Part shown: piece after piece, positions 8,870 to 18,231 of the stretch
Layout of the letters: each line of letters starts with the position of its first letter
How positions within the stretch are numbered: the stretch's first letter is position 1
Assembly (NCBI RefSeq): GCF_014333425.1
Contig: NZ_JACRYT010000001.1
Span: 124,001 to 188,000, forward strand
Direction: 5' to 3'
Length of the DNA stretch: 64,000 nucleotides
Source of the DNA: Zhenpiania hominis
Lineage (GTDB): Bacteria; Bacillota; Clostridia; Peptostreptococcales; Anaerovoracaceae
Notes under the pieces: generated by a model
Databases searched by the model: none
What the model was told of the DNA's origin: nothing
Seen by the model: the letters and a program-made list of their open reading frames with translations, nothing else
Program-made: the position numbers and the translations under genes

Positions 8870-9325
8870 ATGAATGACTTTGAGAACATTATTCGCGAAC
8901 TCATTGTTTTTTTTCAGCAGAATCAAGAACTGGAAGAGAAAAAACTCAAAGCGGCAGAGGAAAAACAAACAGCAGTAATTGAGGACTGCATGACAAAAGA
9001 GCAAGCCATTGTTTTAAAACTGCGTGGGCTTGATAAAAAGCGGGAAGAAATTCAGAAAAAGCTGGGATGGGAAGGAAAGACCTTCCGACAGATTTTAGAA
9101 ATCGTTCCAGAGGAGGAGCGCGTGAAATACAGTCAACTTTTCGATGAACTAACACACAGTGTACGCATGTTCCAATCTGCCAATGAGAGCGCGCTGGAGA
9201 TTATCAGTTTGAACTTGCGGCAGGTGCAGACTGCAGTGAAACAAAAGGAAAACAAAGGTATCTATAATCAGGATGGAGGCTCTGTGGAAACAGAACCTCA
9301 ACATTTGACCAACAGGAAAGTTTAG
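8870..9325 (+). CDS. flgN: FlgN-family hook-filament junction chaperone
   Basis: FlgN escorts FlgK and FlgL to the export apparatus. This 151-residue protein is helical and charged, has a coiled-coil core (residues ~15-60) and ends with NLRQVQTAVKQKENKGIYNQDG, a pattern common in Firmicute FlgN/YvyG proteins. It lies between flgM and flgK with very short gaps, the expected place. Confidence 0.85.
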   Translation: MNDFENIIRELIVFFQQNQELEEKKLKAAEEKQTAVIEDCMTKEQAIVLKLRGLDKKREEIQKKLGWEGKTFRQILEIVPEEERVKYSQLFDELTHSVRMFQSANESALEIISLNLRQVQTAVKQKENKGIYNQDGGSVETEPQHLTNRKV

Positions 9326-9347
9326 GGAATAAGGAGGAGAGAGAGTA

Positions 9348-10934
9348 ATGCTTCGTTCTACGTTTGCCGGCTTTATGACTGCACAGCAGGCATTGACTGC
9401 AAGTCAGAGGTCGTTGGATGTTACCGGTCAGAATATATCAAATATTAATACCACCGGATATACCAGGCAGCGCCTGGATTTGGCAAGTATCAGCACAACC
9501 GGAGCCAGCTACAGCAATATGGCAAATAACAGTAAGGTTGGACAGGGCGTTCAGATGACAGGAGTCACCCAAATCCGGGATCCGTTCTTGGATATTCAGT
9601 ATCGGGATCATCTAGCACAAGTGGGTACAATTGATGCCCAGAACACGATACTATCCGATATCGGACAGATTTTTGATGAAGTGGATATGGAAGGCTTCCG
9701 AAATGCGCTCAATGATGTTGTTACGCAGCTTCAGAATATGCAGTCTCAGGATAATGTCAATCAAGGGGCATCGGACACGCTGGTGCGTTCTTCCATGGAG
9801 GTTTTACTGACAATTCTTCGTGAAAAATCGGTGGAAGTGGATCGGGTACGAAGTGATCTGATTACAAAGTTAGAAAGCACTGATATTGGAAACATCAACG
9901 GTTATCTTCAGTCGATTGCGGAACTCAACAAATCGATCCGTAACAGCCAGGTGCTGGGAAGCCCGGCTCTGGAACTGATGGATCAGCGGAATCAGCTCAT
10001 TGATGAGTTGGCTACTTATCTGCCAATTGACGTTACTTACTATGATGTGAATCTGGGGGGCGATTATAAGGTAGATGCACTTAAAATTACTTTTACAGAT
10101 ACAGATGGTAATACCTACACGTTGATCGATGATGATCAGGCGGGAGAGGTAAGACTGAATGCGGATAATCCCAGTCAGGTGACATTTGGTATCCGTGATG
10201 TGAACGGAAAAGAAACTAATGATCTCACTGATGTGCTGGGAGAGGGTGTGCTGAAGGGCGCGCTGGATATGCTGAATAAATCCGGTGATTTTGACAACCC
10301 TGTTACAGATGTCAGGGGAATCGGATATTACAAACAGACGCTGGACAATTTGGTGGATGTGTTTGCTAAAAAATTCAATGAACTGAATCGTCAGCCAAAA
10401 CTTGATGCGAATGGCCAAATTGAGACAGATCCGATAACCGGAGAAATTGTATATCAGGATCCTCCCACACCGCTGTTTGAAACCTCAGACGGTTCCGGTA
10501 CCTTTACCGCGGAAAACATTCGTATTGCGGAAGGCTGGCTCAACGGTGATTATGGAATTGTTACAACGGTTGTGCCGGGACCAAATGGAGAGTATTCCAG
10601 CACTGCCAATGACAATGTGCTGAATATGATCAACGCTATGGAGGAGGATCAGAAATTCGCACACTTTACAGGTTCATTCTTTGAGGCTTATGATAATATT
10701 CAGAATACGCAGGCTGTAGATCAGAAATCCAGCAACTCGATTCTTAGCAACCGGGTAGCGGTTATGAATCAGATCGCGGATTCGAAAGATTCGGTTGCGG
10801 GTGTGTATCTGGATGAAGAAGTTATGAATCTGATGAAATATCAGCAATCCTACAATGCGGCGGCTCGTCTGATGACAACGCTGGATGAGGCTTTGGACAC
10901 GCTGATTAATAATACCGGAGTAGTTGGAAGATAA
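9348..10934 (+). CDS. flgK: Flagellar hook-associated protein 1, FlgK
   Basis: FlgK forms the first junction ring between hook and filament. The N-terminus has the rod/hook signature ALTASQRSLDVTGQNISNINTTGYTRQR (read in parts), and the C-terminus the matching MNLMKYQQSYNAAARLMTTLDEALDTLIN coiled coil. The length of 528 residues is normal. It starts with ATG after AAGGAGGAGAGAGAGTA and precedes flgL. Confidence 0.96.
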   Translation: MLRSTFAGFMTAQQALTASQRSLDVTGQNISNINTTGYTRQRLDLASISTTGASYSNMANNSKVGQGVQMTGVTQIRDPFLDIQYRDHLAQVGTIDAQNTILSDIGQIFDEVDMEGFRNALNDVVTQLQNMQSQDNVNQGASDTLVRSSMEVLLTILREKSVEVDRVRSDLITKLESTDIGNINGYLQSIAELNKSIRNSQVLGSPALELMDQRNQLIDELATYLPIDVTYYDVNLGGDYKVDALKITFTDTDGNTYTLIDDDQAGEVRLNADNPSQVTFGIRDVNGKETNDLTDVLGEGVLKGALDMLNKSGDFDNPVTDVRGIGYYKQTLDNLVDVFAKKFNELNRQPKLDANGQIETDPITGEIVYQDPPTPLFETSDGSGTFTAENIRIAEGWLNGDYGIVTTVVPGPNGEYSSTANDNVLNMINAMEEDQKFAHFTGSFFEAYDNIQNTQAVDQKSSNSILSNRVAVMNQIADSKDSVAGVYLDEEVMNLMKYQQSYNAAARLMTTLDEALDTLINNTGVVGR

Positions 10935-10953
10935 GAGAGGAGATTTTGAGGCT

Positions 10954-11970
10954 ATGGCAGTTAATATGCGGATTACGACGAATATGGTCATGCGAAATTA
11001 TAATAATAATCTGTCAGCCACCTTGGGAGGGCTGGAAAGCAGCAGGAAACAGGTAGAAACAAACAGACGATTTAGTTCGTCCTACGAAGATCCGGCGTCC
11101 TCTGCGAAGGCCGCGATCTTGGAACGGCGCTACGCCCGTAATGCGGATTATCTCAACAATGTGGAAAATGTACAGAAGTGGCAGGATACGCAGGAAGATA
11201 TCGCCACACAGCTGAGTAATATCGCCAAAGAGATTGATAAACGGTATTCCGTGGAGGCACTCAATGATACAAATGCGGATTTGGATACCAGAAAGGTTTA
11301 CGCGCAGACACTGCGGGGGCTGCAGGAACAGATGGTGCAGACTCTTAACACCAGGTACGGGGAAACCTTTGCGGTGGCAGGAGCAGGCGGTAAAGAGCAG
11401 CCTTTTGAACTAACGGCGGATGGTGTTCTTACTTACCGGGGTGTTGATGTTAATTCTGATGATCCAAATGATCAGAAGATCTTGGAAGAACTGTCACAGG
11501 AAGCGACTTATATTGATTTGGGTCTTGGTTTGGGGGAAGACGGCGCGGAGGTATCCTCTTCTACCGCATTTAACAGTGCGCTTCCCGGAATCAATCTGGT
11601 AGGCTACGGCAAGGATGAACAGGGCGTTTCCAAAAATCTGGTGGTTCTAGTGGGTCAGATGGCAGACGCCTTGGAAGAAGAAACGTTTGACCGGGATGCT
11701 TATGAGGCCATGTGGGAAAACTTCAGTGAGGGAAGCTCACAGCTGCGGGATGAGATTGCGACTCTGGGAACAAAGACTCAGATGCTGACGCAGATGAAGA
11801 CCAGACTGGAAAGTGAAAAACTGGCCATTACCGAACAATATGATAACGCAGTAAATATTGATCCGGCAGAGGCGATTATGAATTACTCCTGGTCGATGTA
11901 TGCCTATAATACGGCGTTAAAAGTAGGAACAAGCATAATTACGCCATCTTTGTTGGATTTCCTTAACTAG
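10954..11970 (+). CDS. flgL: Flagellar hook-associated protein 3, FlgL
   Basis: FlgL makes the second junction layer, to which flagellin adds. It is flagellin-like at both ends: MRITTNMVMRNYNNNL and RFSSSYEDPASSAKAA at the N-terminus, and AITEQYDNAVNIDPAEAIM with AYNTALKVGTSIITPSLLDFL at the C-terminus. The ATG at 10954 follows AGAGAGGAGATTTTGAGGCT; the more distal ATG at 10924 lies inside flgK. Length about 338 residues. Confidence 0.94.
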   Translation: MAVNMRITTNMVMRNYNNNLSATLGGLESSRKQVETNRRFSSSYEDPASSAKAAILERRYARNADYLNNVENVQKWQDTQEDIATQLSNIAKEIDKRYSVEALNDTNADLDTRKVYAQTLRGLQEQMVQTLNTRYGETFAVAGAGGKEQPFELTADGVLTYRGVDVNSDDPNDQKILEELSQEATYIDLGLGLGEDGAEVSSSTAFNSALPGINLVGYGKDEQGVSKNLVVLVGQMADALEEETFDRDAYEAMWENFSEGSSQLRDEIATLGTKTQMLTQMKTRLESEKLAITEQYDNAVNIDPAEAIMNYSWSMYAYNTALKVGTSIITPSLLDFLN

Positions 11971-12004
11971 TAAAAAATGAGCCCAAAAAAGAGAGGTGAA
12001 TGAT

Positions 12005-12622
12005 GTGGAACAACTGCTGAAGATTACGACCGTTCCAATCAGCTACAAGCTGGTTGTTAACAATGCAAGACTGGAGCGGCATAATGGAAGCGCGCAGCTG
12101 GAGATGAACAGGGAACGTGGAGGTCTTCGTATGGAGAGCCGGCAGGTGAAAGTAAAGCTGGATACTTATGATGCCAGAAACTCCGTAGTCCCTACTACGA
12201 AAACTGCCATTTATCAAGCCGCTCAAAGGGGAAAGACTGCTGCTTATGAGGCGTCTGCCGAGTATGCGCAGGAAGGGAGATTGATGCTGAACACCCAAAT
12301 TGGTGAAGGTTCGCAGACGATCGATCAGATTCTGGCATCGCGTACTGCGATGCCGACCGGTCAGTTTGAACTGGCATTTATCCCAACTACAGGACCCGAT
12401 ATCCAATGGCAGGGTCCGTCGTTATCGATGGAATACCAGATGGATAAACTGAATTTCGATTTAAGAATGGATCGGGGTTCGGTTCAATATGTACCGGGAA
12501 GCATAGAAATTCAGATTGAACAATACCCGGAAATTAATATTGAGTATGTTGGGGAACCGATGTATGTTCCGCCTAGCGTAGCAGCGCGGTTTGGCGGAGA
12601 ATATGTAGACGTTACGGCATAA
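12005..12622 (+). CDS. DUF6470 (YviE-like) flagellar-locus protein
   Basis: The position between flgL and fliW is that of yviE in Bacillus subtilis. The sequence fits the DUF6470 family: LLKITTVPISYKLVVNNARLE at the start and VPGSIEIQIEQYPEINIEYVG near the end, with several beta-rich stretches. The role is unknown. GTG at 12005 follows GAGAGGTGAATGAT at good spacing; the GTG at 11996 would overlap that site. Confidence 0.75.
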   Translation: MEQLLKITTVPISYKLVVNNARLERHNGSAQLEMNRERGGLRMESRQVKVKLDTYDARNSVVPTTKTAIYQAAQRGKTAAYEASAEYAQEGRLMLNTQIGEGSQTIDQILASRTAMPTGQFELAFIPTTGPDIQWQGPSLSMEYQMDKLNFDLRMDRGSVQYVPGSIEIQIEQYPEINIEYVGEPMYVPPSVAARFGGEYVDVTA

Positions 12623-12649
12623 AGACAGGGAAATTGCAGGAGGAGTGCT

Positions 12650-13108
12650 ATGGAACAAAAACTGAAGTCCGGCTTCTCTTTCAACGAAGATGACTTAATT
12701 ACCTTTCAGGAAGGACTTTTTGGCTTTGAGGAGTTCAAAAGATTCCTTCCTGTTTCTGTTGAAGAGAACAGCGATGCAGTATTGAGTCTGCAAAGCGTGG
12801 AAGATGAAAATTTGTCGTTTATTATTATGAACCCTTTTCTCTTGAAAGAGGACTATATACCGCAGCTTTCGGAAGCGGACAAGAAGGCCCTTGGGGTGGA
12901 GGATGATGAAGAACTGGCCTATTATGTCTTGTGTGTGGCGAGAACGCCTAGCGAAGAAAGTACCGTAAACTTGAAATGTCCGGTTGTTGTAAATCCAAAT
13001 ACACGACAGGCACGGCAGGTGATTTTGGAAAAAGGAGCCTATGGATTTCGTCATACATTGAAAGAATTATCGGAAGAGTACATGGATAAGGAGGGAGCGT
13101 CGTGCTGA
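12650..13108 (+). CDS. fliW: Flagellar assembly factor FliW
   Basis: FliW binds either free flagellin or CsrA; when flagellin is exported it is released and inactivates CsrA, raising flagellin translation. The FliW fold is visible in FQEGLFGFEEFKRFLPV and in CPVVVNPNTRQARQVIL, with the length of 152 residues. It overlaps csrA by seven bases, the usual fliW-csrA arrangement. Confidence 0.95.
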   Translation: MEQKLKSGFSFNEDDLITFQEGLFGFEEFKRFLPVSVEENSDAVLSLQSVEDENLSFIIMNPFLLKEDYIPQLSEADKKALGVEDDEELAYYVLCVARTPSEESTVNLKCPVVVNPNTRQARQVILEKGAYGFRHTLKELSEEYMDKEGASC

Positions 13109-13350
13109 TTCTTTATCGAAAAAAAGGAGATTCGATTGTGATAAATGAGAATATTACGATTTCTATTGTGGAAACCGGGCCGGACGGCGCGCGTATTGCG
13201 ATTGATGCCCCCCGGGATGTATCGATTCTCCGCAAAGAGTTGATTGATGCGGCGGAAGCTGCTAATCGAGAAGCTGCATCGGCAGATACGAGGTCTCTTC
13301 TTAAGATGAAAGAAATTCTGGAGAAGAAAACGCGTTCGGAAAGAACGTGA
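13102..13350 (+). CDS. csrA: RNA-binding translational regulator CsrA
   Basis: CsrA is a small dimer that binds GGA motifs in leader RNAs and blocks translation. The N-terminus MLILYRKKGDSIVI, ending IDAPRDVSILRKEL, is the CsrA core; the C-terminal ~35 residues are charged and helical. It starts with GTG inside fliW. Predicted CsrA hairpins in both flagellin leaders (see leader entries) fit the FliW-CsrA switch known in Bacillus subtilis. Confidence 0.95.
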   Translation: MLILYRKKGDSIVINENITISIVETGPDGARIAIDAPRDVSILRKELIDAAEAANREAASADTRSLLKMKEILEKKTRSERT

Positions 13351-13404
13351 AATTTCAAGAATATCAGTAGTAAATATATTGTAGATAGAAAGGATTATAA
13401 AGAA

Positions 13405-13806
13405 ATGAAGTACACTTTAACAAATGATTTGGAAACAGGAAACGCATTAATTGACAGTGAGCATAAACAGCTTTTTGATGCGGTAAACAAACTGATGGAT
13501 GCATGTTCACAAGGGAAAGGTCGTGATAACATTGAGAGCACAGTCCAGTTCCTGCTGAACTATGTTTCAAAACACTTCTCCGATGAAGAACAGCTGCAGA
13601 CAAAGTACAAATATCCAGGATATGCCGCGCACAAGCAATTCCATGAAGGATACAAACGGACACTGGCACAGACCACCGATCAGATTCGCACATCCGGCGC
13701 TAATATTGCCGCTTTGGGAAAACTGAATGAAACAATCGGAGTACTGATTGCCCATATTCGCACAGAGGATAAGAGGGTGGCCGCACACGTTAAATCGGCT
13801 TCCTGA
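13405..13806 (+). CDS. Bacteriohemerythrin
   Basis: This 133-residue four-helix oxygen-binding protein shows the di-iron ligands in order: an early His in IDSEHKQLF, HFSDEEQLQ, HKQFHEGY and, near the end, HIRTEDKRV. Such proteins sense, store or bind oxygen and often accompany chemotaxis genes in anaerobes. It lies 54 bases after csrA, in the same direction, and may be co-transcribed. Oxygen-related behaviour is inferred. Confidence 0.92.
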   Translation: MKYTLTNDLETGNALIDSEHKQLFDAVNKLMDACSQGKGRDNIESTVQFLLNYVSKHFSDEEQLQTKYKYPGYAAHKQFHEGYKRTLAQTTDQIRTSGANIAALGKLNETIGVLIAHIRTEDKRVAAHVKSAS

Positions 13807-13893
13807 TAGAAAGTTTTGTTTTGATTCCTGCTATCTTTCGGGGAAGGTTTTCCGAATACTAACAAAGGGCAGGGAATGTAGGCGGGGGATGAG

Positions 13894-14289
13894 ATGGAAA
13901 AGAAAGTTCTGCTTCAGCGACTGGAAGATGCGGATGTGGATGTATCCGACGCAGTAAAACGTTTTATGGGAAATGAAGAATTATATCTCAAATTTATAAG
14001 AAAGCTCCCTGAATCATTAAATTTGGACAAACTGGAAGCCAGCCTTCAGTCGGAAAAGGAAAGTGATTTTTATCACTATATGCATGATTTGAAGGGGCTT
14101 GCGGGCAATTTGGGTCTTTTGCAGATCTATGATCCTGCGAATGCCGCTCTGGTAGAATATCGTTCTTCCGGATTGCGGAATTTGAAAAAGATGTATGGAT
14201 TGTTGTCTGAGATTCGTGATTACAGCCAGAAAGTGATGGCTATCCTTGAAGAAGATTTCGAAAACGATGAAACGGGGAGCGAACTATGA
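13894..14289 (+). CDS. HPt-domain phosphotransfer protein
   Basis: A 131-residue helical protein with one histidine phosphotransfer motif, MHDLKGLAGNLG, where His64 would carry the phosphate. It overlaps the next gene, a receiver protein, by four bases, so the pair forms a phosphorelay candidate. No histidine kinase is seen in the window, and the donor is unknown. A possible donor is a chemotaxis or motility kinase upstream. Confidence 0.85.
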   Translation: MEKKVLLQRLEDADVDVSDAVKRFMGNEELYLKFIRKLPESLNLDKLEASLQSEKESDFYHYMHDLKGLAGNLGLLQIYDPANAALVEYRSSGLRNLKKMYGLLSEIRDYSQKVMAILEEDFENDETGSEL

Positions 14290-15377
14290 AACGAAATATA
14301 CTACTCATCATTGATGATTCAGAATTGGATCGGGCGATTCTCAATGAGATTTTTAAAAAAGAATATCATGTTGTGTTGTTCTCCGATCCCAGTTCTGCCT
14401 TGGAGTTTATCGGACAGCATAACAAAGAAATCGCTGCGGCGATTGTGGATGTAAACCTCGCAAAGAATGATAGCGGGATTATTCTCCTAAAGAAGATCCA
14501 TGGCATTGAAAACGCGGATTCGATTCCAGTGATTCTGATTACTTCGGATGCCCATGAAAATGTGGTTGTGGAAGGAATGGAATGCGGCGCTATTGATTTC
14601 CTCGTAAAACCGGTGAATCCCATGCTGGTGCAGGCACGTGTACGTAATATTGTGGCATCTGCCTGGCCAGTTGCCCGGCAGGAGGGGAACAAGGAAGCAT
14701 CCGCTGTATCATCTTTTTGCGGCTCTTCTATCTCCCTTGATGAGGCAGTGCAGGTTGCCCGCCGCTGGCAGGCAAAAATGACACGGATGTGTCAGTATCG
14801 AAACTTTGCCTTTATTCAATCGATTGAACATATTCGGATGCTCACGCAATCTCTTATATCGGCTTATCGAAAGGTGTGCCCGGACTGCGGTCTGGATTAT
14901 TATAACGCGACTTTAATCGAGTTTGCCTGTGCTTTTGCAGATATCGGTCAGTTGTCGCTGCCGGATTATATTGCACTGGCCGGTTTGGATCAAGAGGAGC
15001 CGGGCCGCAGTATTTTTCGCCGGCATACCGTGATGGGAGGAGATCTGTTCGAGCATGTGCCGTCTCAATGGGAGCCTCTGGCAACTTACTGCCGGGAAAT
15101 TGCGCTTTATCATCATGAAGAATATGATGGAAGCGGATTCCCTGCTCATTTATCAGGAGACGCCATTCCTTTGAGCGCCCAGATTGTTCACGCGGCAATG
15201 CTTTTGGATATACTGTTTCGGCAGTTTGCACTGAATCAGGATGCGGTGGAGTGCATTTTTTTAAAGCTCGAACAAGAGGAGAAGCATCGAATTTCTCCAG
15301 CCATGCACAAAGCGATTCGCGCTGCGGAAGAGCAACTGGAAACCATCCGTATTCTCTACCGCAATGCAAGGTTTTAG
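14286..15377 (+). CDS. Receiver plus degenerate HD-GYP domain protein
   Basis: Residues 1-120 are a receiver with Asp10/Asp11, the probable phospho-Asp55 in AAIVDVNL and Lys108 in DFLVKPV. The second half resembles HD-GYP cyclic-di-GMP phosphodiesterases. HHEEYDGSGFP is present, but the metal-binding HD reads ADIGQ, and the usual VADxYDAL reads HAAMLLDIL. The active site is probably incomplete, so a binding or regulatory role is likelier. It is coupled to the HPt gene. Confidence 0.8.
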   Translation: MKRNILLIIDDSELDRAILNEIFKKEYHVVLFSDPSSALEFIGQHNKEIAAAIVDVNLAKNDSGIILLKKIHGIENADSIPVILITSDAHENVVVEGMECGAIDFLVKPVNPMLVQARVRNIVASAWPVARQEGNKEASAVSSFCGSSISLDEAVQVARRWQAKMTRMCQYRNFAFIQSIEHIRMLTQSLISAYRKVCPDCGLDYYNATLIEFACAFADIGQLSLPDYIALAGLDQEEPGRSIFRRHTVMGGDLFEHVPSQWEPLATYCREIALYHHEEYDGSGFPAHLSGDAIPLSAQIVHAAMLLDILFRQFALNQDAVECIFLKLEQEEKHRISPAMHKAIRAAEEQLETIRILYRNARF

Positions 15378-15405
15378 TTGTTGATGATAAGTGAGGTGAG
15401 GATTT

Positions 15406-15594
15406 ATGGGTATTGATGGAATCGCGGCTGCAAGTATTTCCTTAAGTACTGCCAGTCTTTTAAATCAGACTTCCCTGTCTGTGGTCAAAAAGGCTATGGA
15501 TTCCCAGGAACAGCAGGCTGCTCAGTTGATTCAGCAGCTGGAACAGGCTGTACCTGCTCCGCCTTCAAATCATATTATTGATATTTTAGCTTAA
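15406..15594 (+). CDS. YjfB-like putative motility protein, copy 1
   Basis: This 62-residue protein belongs to the YjfB-like family, a small protein of unknown role linked to motility regulons in Bacillus. It begins MGIDGIAAASISLSTASLL and contains KKAMDSQEQQAAQLI and a terminal IDIL motif. A second copy lies at 22802-22990, next to the second flagellin. The start follows GAGGTGAGGATTT. It is followed at once by a strong terminator. Confidence 0.8.
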   Translation: MGIDGIAAASISLSTASLLNQTSLSVVKKAMDSQEQQAAQLIQQLEQAVPAPPSNHIIDILA

Positions 15595-15597
15595 CAG

Positions 15598-15625
15598 AAA
15601 AACTCCCAAAAGCGGGAGTTTTTTT
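15598..15625. terminator. Bidirectional intrinsic terminator
   Basis: The hairpin AACTCCC-AAAAGC-GGGAGTT is followed by seven T on the + strand and by A-rich/T-rich sequence on the other strand. It ends the motility block and also lies directly after the convergent methyltransferase gene. Confidence 0.85.
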
Positions 15626-15638
15626 CGTGGGGTCATGA

Positions 15639-16994
15639 TTATACCGTTCGATCCTTGTTCTTCTTTGTAAGAATCAGTTCCATGGAATCGATATACCGGT
15701 TGCTGATGGTATATCGTTCAATATGAAATCCGATTTTTTCCAGAAGGGCAGTCAGTCCTGCTCTGGAAAAGTAGGTGATGTGAAAAGGTTCACACCACAT
15801 GACATCCGATACTTTGGCCATTTTGGCGTAGCCACTCTCATAGTTGGGAGTGGATAACCATAGAACACCATCCTCACGAAGCAGGCGCCATGCTTTTTTG
15901 AGACCCTCTGTCGGATCTTGCAGATGTTCCAGAACATCACCCATCGTGATGACGGAATAAGTCTGATCTTCCGAAAGGTGGAGAAAATCCCCGCAAAGAA
16001 CCGGGCAGTTCAGCAGATTCGCAGTTTCCTGAGCACAATCCGCAAGCAGCTCCACTGCAGTGACGGAATAACCCATTTCCTGCGCAGCGGCAATCAGATA
16101 TCCTTCGCCGACACCGATTTCCAGCAGATCCGTTCCCTGAGTATAATGACGGATCTGATTGAGAATTTCTCCCCAAGTATGGAGTTTTTCCTGTTGGGGT
16201 GCGCGAAGGACTATGACTTCCGGCTTCGGCAGTACCTGTACCATCGTTTTTCCCATCTGTAAGAATTCAGAAGGGAAATAGCGAGTGTAAAGATTACCGC
16301 AGTCCGGACATTTCATCCATAGCTTTGCAGGGAGAAACATGGGCTCAAAGGTTTGAATGCGGCAGGAATAGGCTGTAAAAAAGGGGGTTCCTGCTCCACC
16401 ACAGATTGGGCAGCAGGTCAATTCGGTCTGGGGATGCAAATCGGGCTGATAGCGGTAATCCGGAGCCAGATTCTGTGCCAGATCAGGTGTTTGGGAAAAC
16501 GCCGCTAACATCCGGTCAAAGGCAAGCCGGGGCTCGGAAGCACCGCAGCGCAGCGCTGTTTCCAGCATCATACGGCTTTTTCCGGCAGGATCCAAAGGAA
16601 GGACCTCATCAATTAAAGTAAAGAGCCGGCGAGACAACTCTTCGGTGAGCTGAATTTCCTCACGAAGTTGTTGGGAAAAAGCAGTGAATACGCAATTCCC
16701 ATAGGTGACAAACCATTCTTCGGTACAGATTTTGATTTTTCCGGGTTCCCGGGTTCGCAGCTTTTTGAGAAAGGTCTTTTGTGCCTGTTCCAGTATTTGA
16801 TTCTGATCGGGCCAGCAGCGGATGGCTGTTTTTGTAGCGCTGGCAACACCGTCTCGCAGGATTTCATTCATAGAAGAAGCGGAACCGGAAACGGCGGCAT
16901 GATTGCCTGCCTCGAGAATAGTCTGACATAGTTCATAAATCTGAGTTACGGTAGTAATGCGTTCATTCCAGAGGGATTCCTGTTGTTGCTGCAT
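15639..16994 (-). CDS. Class I SAM methyltransferase with zinc ribbon
   Basis: The ~451-residue protein has a helical N-terminal region, then a zinc-ribbon (CCPICGG ... KCPDCGNLY), then a Rossmann methyltransferase with LLEIGVGEGYL and DVLEHLQDP, where the SAM-binding glycines and acidic residue lie. It resembles methyltransferases of small-molecule or sugar modification. It is last in a minus-strand set with an FkbM methyltransferase and a glycosyltransferase fusion, so methylation of a flagellin glycan is a fair inference. The ATG at 16994 is preferred since AAAGGGAGGTATACACTT precedes it; the frame-start at 17030 lacks a site. Confidence 0.8.
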   Translation of the reverse strand: MQQQQESLWNERITTVTQIYELCQTILEAGNHAAVSGSASSMNEILRDGVASATKTAIRCWPDQNQILEQAQKTFLKKLRTREPGKIKICTEEWFVTYGNCVFTAFSQQLREEIQLTEELSRRLFTLIDEVLPLDPAGKSRMMLETALRCGASEPRLAFDRMLAAFSQTPDLAQNLAPDYRYQPDLHPQTELTCCPICGGAGTPFFTAYSCRIQTFEPMFLPAKLWMKCPDCGNLYTRYFPSEFLQMGKTMVQVLPKPEVIVLRAPQQEKLHTWGEILNQIRHYTQGTDLLEIGVGEGYLIAAAQEMGYSVTAVELLADCAQETANLLNCPVLCGDFLHLSEDQTYSVITMGDVLEHLQDPTEGLKKAWRLLREDGVLWLSTPNYESGYAKMAKVSDVMWCEPFHITYFSRAGLTALLEKIGFHIERYTISNRYIDSMELILTKKNKDRTV

Positions 16995-17019
16995 AAGTGT
17001 ATACCTCCCTTTTCTGAAT

Positions 17020-18198
17020 TTAAAGAGCAAAGAAGATCAGTTCGGTAGGAAAAAGATTGCCCCCGTTATAACGGAGAAAGAACTGATAGTCGGAACGGAA
17101 CCGTTCAATCATACGGGGAATTTTCCAGAGATCCTGATTGCCGTGATAAACGGAAATGGCTAACTGGCAGCGATCCTCTCGGATATGGCGCTCACAGCCG
17201 GCAAGGGCCTCCTGTTCCCCGCCTTCAATATCCATCTTGATGAGACTGAGAGGCTCAGGGATATCCGAATCCAGCGTGACCGCCTCAATGGGAACGGAAC
17301 CCTGAGAGGAAGTACGGCTGGCAGAAGCATCGGAGGAATTGACATTGAGGTAGATGGTACCATTGGCGGCAGAGACCGCCTTCTGGCGAAGCTCGGCAAA
17401 GGGAATCGTTTGCAGTGTTTTGCGAGCCTTCTCGCAATTTGCGGGATCCACTTCATAGCAGTACAGTTTTTTGCAGGAACCATACACTTTCTGAAAGGCA
17501 AGAGCGGTATCTCCAGTAAAGGCGCCTACATCCGCGATGACTGCCTGGGGATCGCCCAGAAGAGGGAGATCCAGATCAAAATAATCCTCAAAAATGGTTT
17601 CTTTCGCCTTTCCCAGAAGAAGGGAATCATAAAACAGCCACTGGTTCAGGACGGCGAGCAGAGAAAAGCGGCTACGGTAATCGGCGAGGCGGTCATACAG
17701 CCAGAGGAAATCCTCCCGGTGCTCCTTAAGGCACTGCGCCCGTTCCGTAACCATGGAGCCAGTACCGGAATCCAGCCGGAGATCGCCCCAGAAAGGAAAC
17801 CGATGGACATAATCCACCAGAATGGAGCGAATCTCCGGTTTCAGGGAAAGAAAGGCCCGAGACATTTGCTGCTCCAAAGCGGCAGAGGACTGCCGTTTCA
17901 CCTGTTCCATCAGGTTGACAAACAGATGGTCCAGATAAACAGAGGAGTGGGAAGCCGGAGGGAGGGGCGTTTGCTGCAGGGCAAAGGCCCGGGCATATCC
18001 GATCCATTGGGAGAGATCCAGAAGATACGGCAGGTTGGTATCCGGTTCCGGAGACGGAATGCCCAGCCGGGCACCCAAGCGGGCGGCCAGCGTATGCAGG
18101 GTATCATAAAGCTCCGGCTGCGCATCCGGGGTGGTAATCAGAAAACAGATGGACTCTTCCATGGTGTGGATTGCGGTTTCGATGTTTTGGGAACACAT
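17020..18198 (-). CDS. FkbM-family methyltransferase
   Basis: This 392-residue protein has a variable helical N-terminal half and a C-terminal FkbM methyltransferase: VIADVGAFTGDTALAFQ (SAM loop), YCYEVDPANCEKA, and IKMDIEGGEQEAL. FkbM enzymes methylate hydroxyls of sugars or small molecules. It closely resembles the last third of the neighbouring fusion protein, including the terminal YNGGNLFPTEL, so the two are paralogues. AAGGAGAGATACACCC precedes the ATG. It lies 25 bases before the next gene in the set, an operon. Confidence 0.85.
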   Translation of the reverse strand: MCSQNIETAIHTMEESICFLITTPDAQPELYDTLHTLAARLGARLGIPSPEPDTNLPYLLDLSQWIGYARAFALQQTPLPPASHSSVYLDHLFVNLMEQVKRQSSAALEQQMSRAFLSLKPEIRSILVDYVHRFPFWGDLRLDSGTGSMVTERAQCLKEHREDFLWLYDRLADYRSRFSLLAVLNQWLFYDSLLLGKAKETIFEDYFDLDLPLLGDPQAVIADVGAFTGDTALAFQKVYGSCKKLYCYEVDPANCEKARKTLQTIPFAELRQKAVSAANGTIYLNVNSSDASASRTSSQGSVPIEAVTLDSDIPEPLSLIKMDIEGGEQEALAGCERHIREDRCQLAISVYHGNQDLWKIPRMIERFRSDYQFFLRYNGGNLFPTELIFFAL

Positions 18199-18231
18199 GG
18201 GTGTATCTCTCCTTCTTTCACAAAATCAGGC

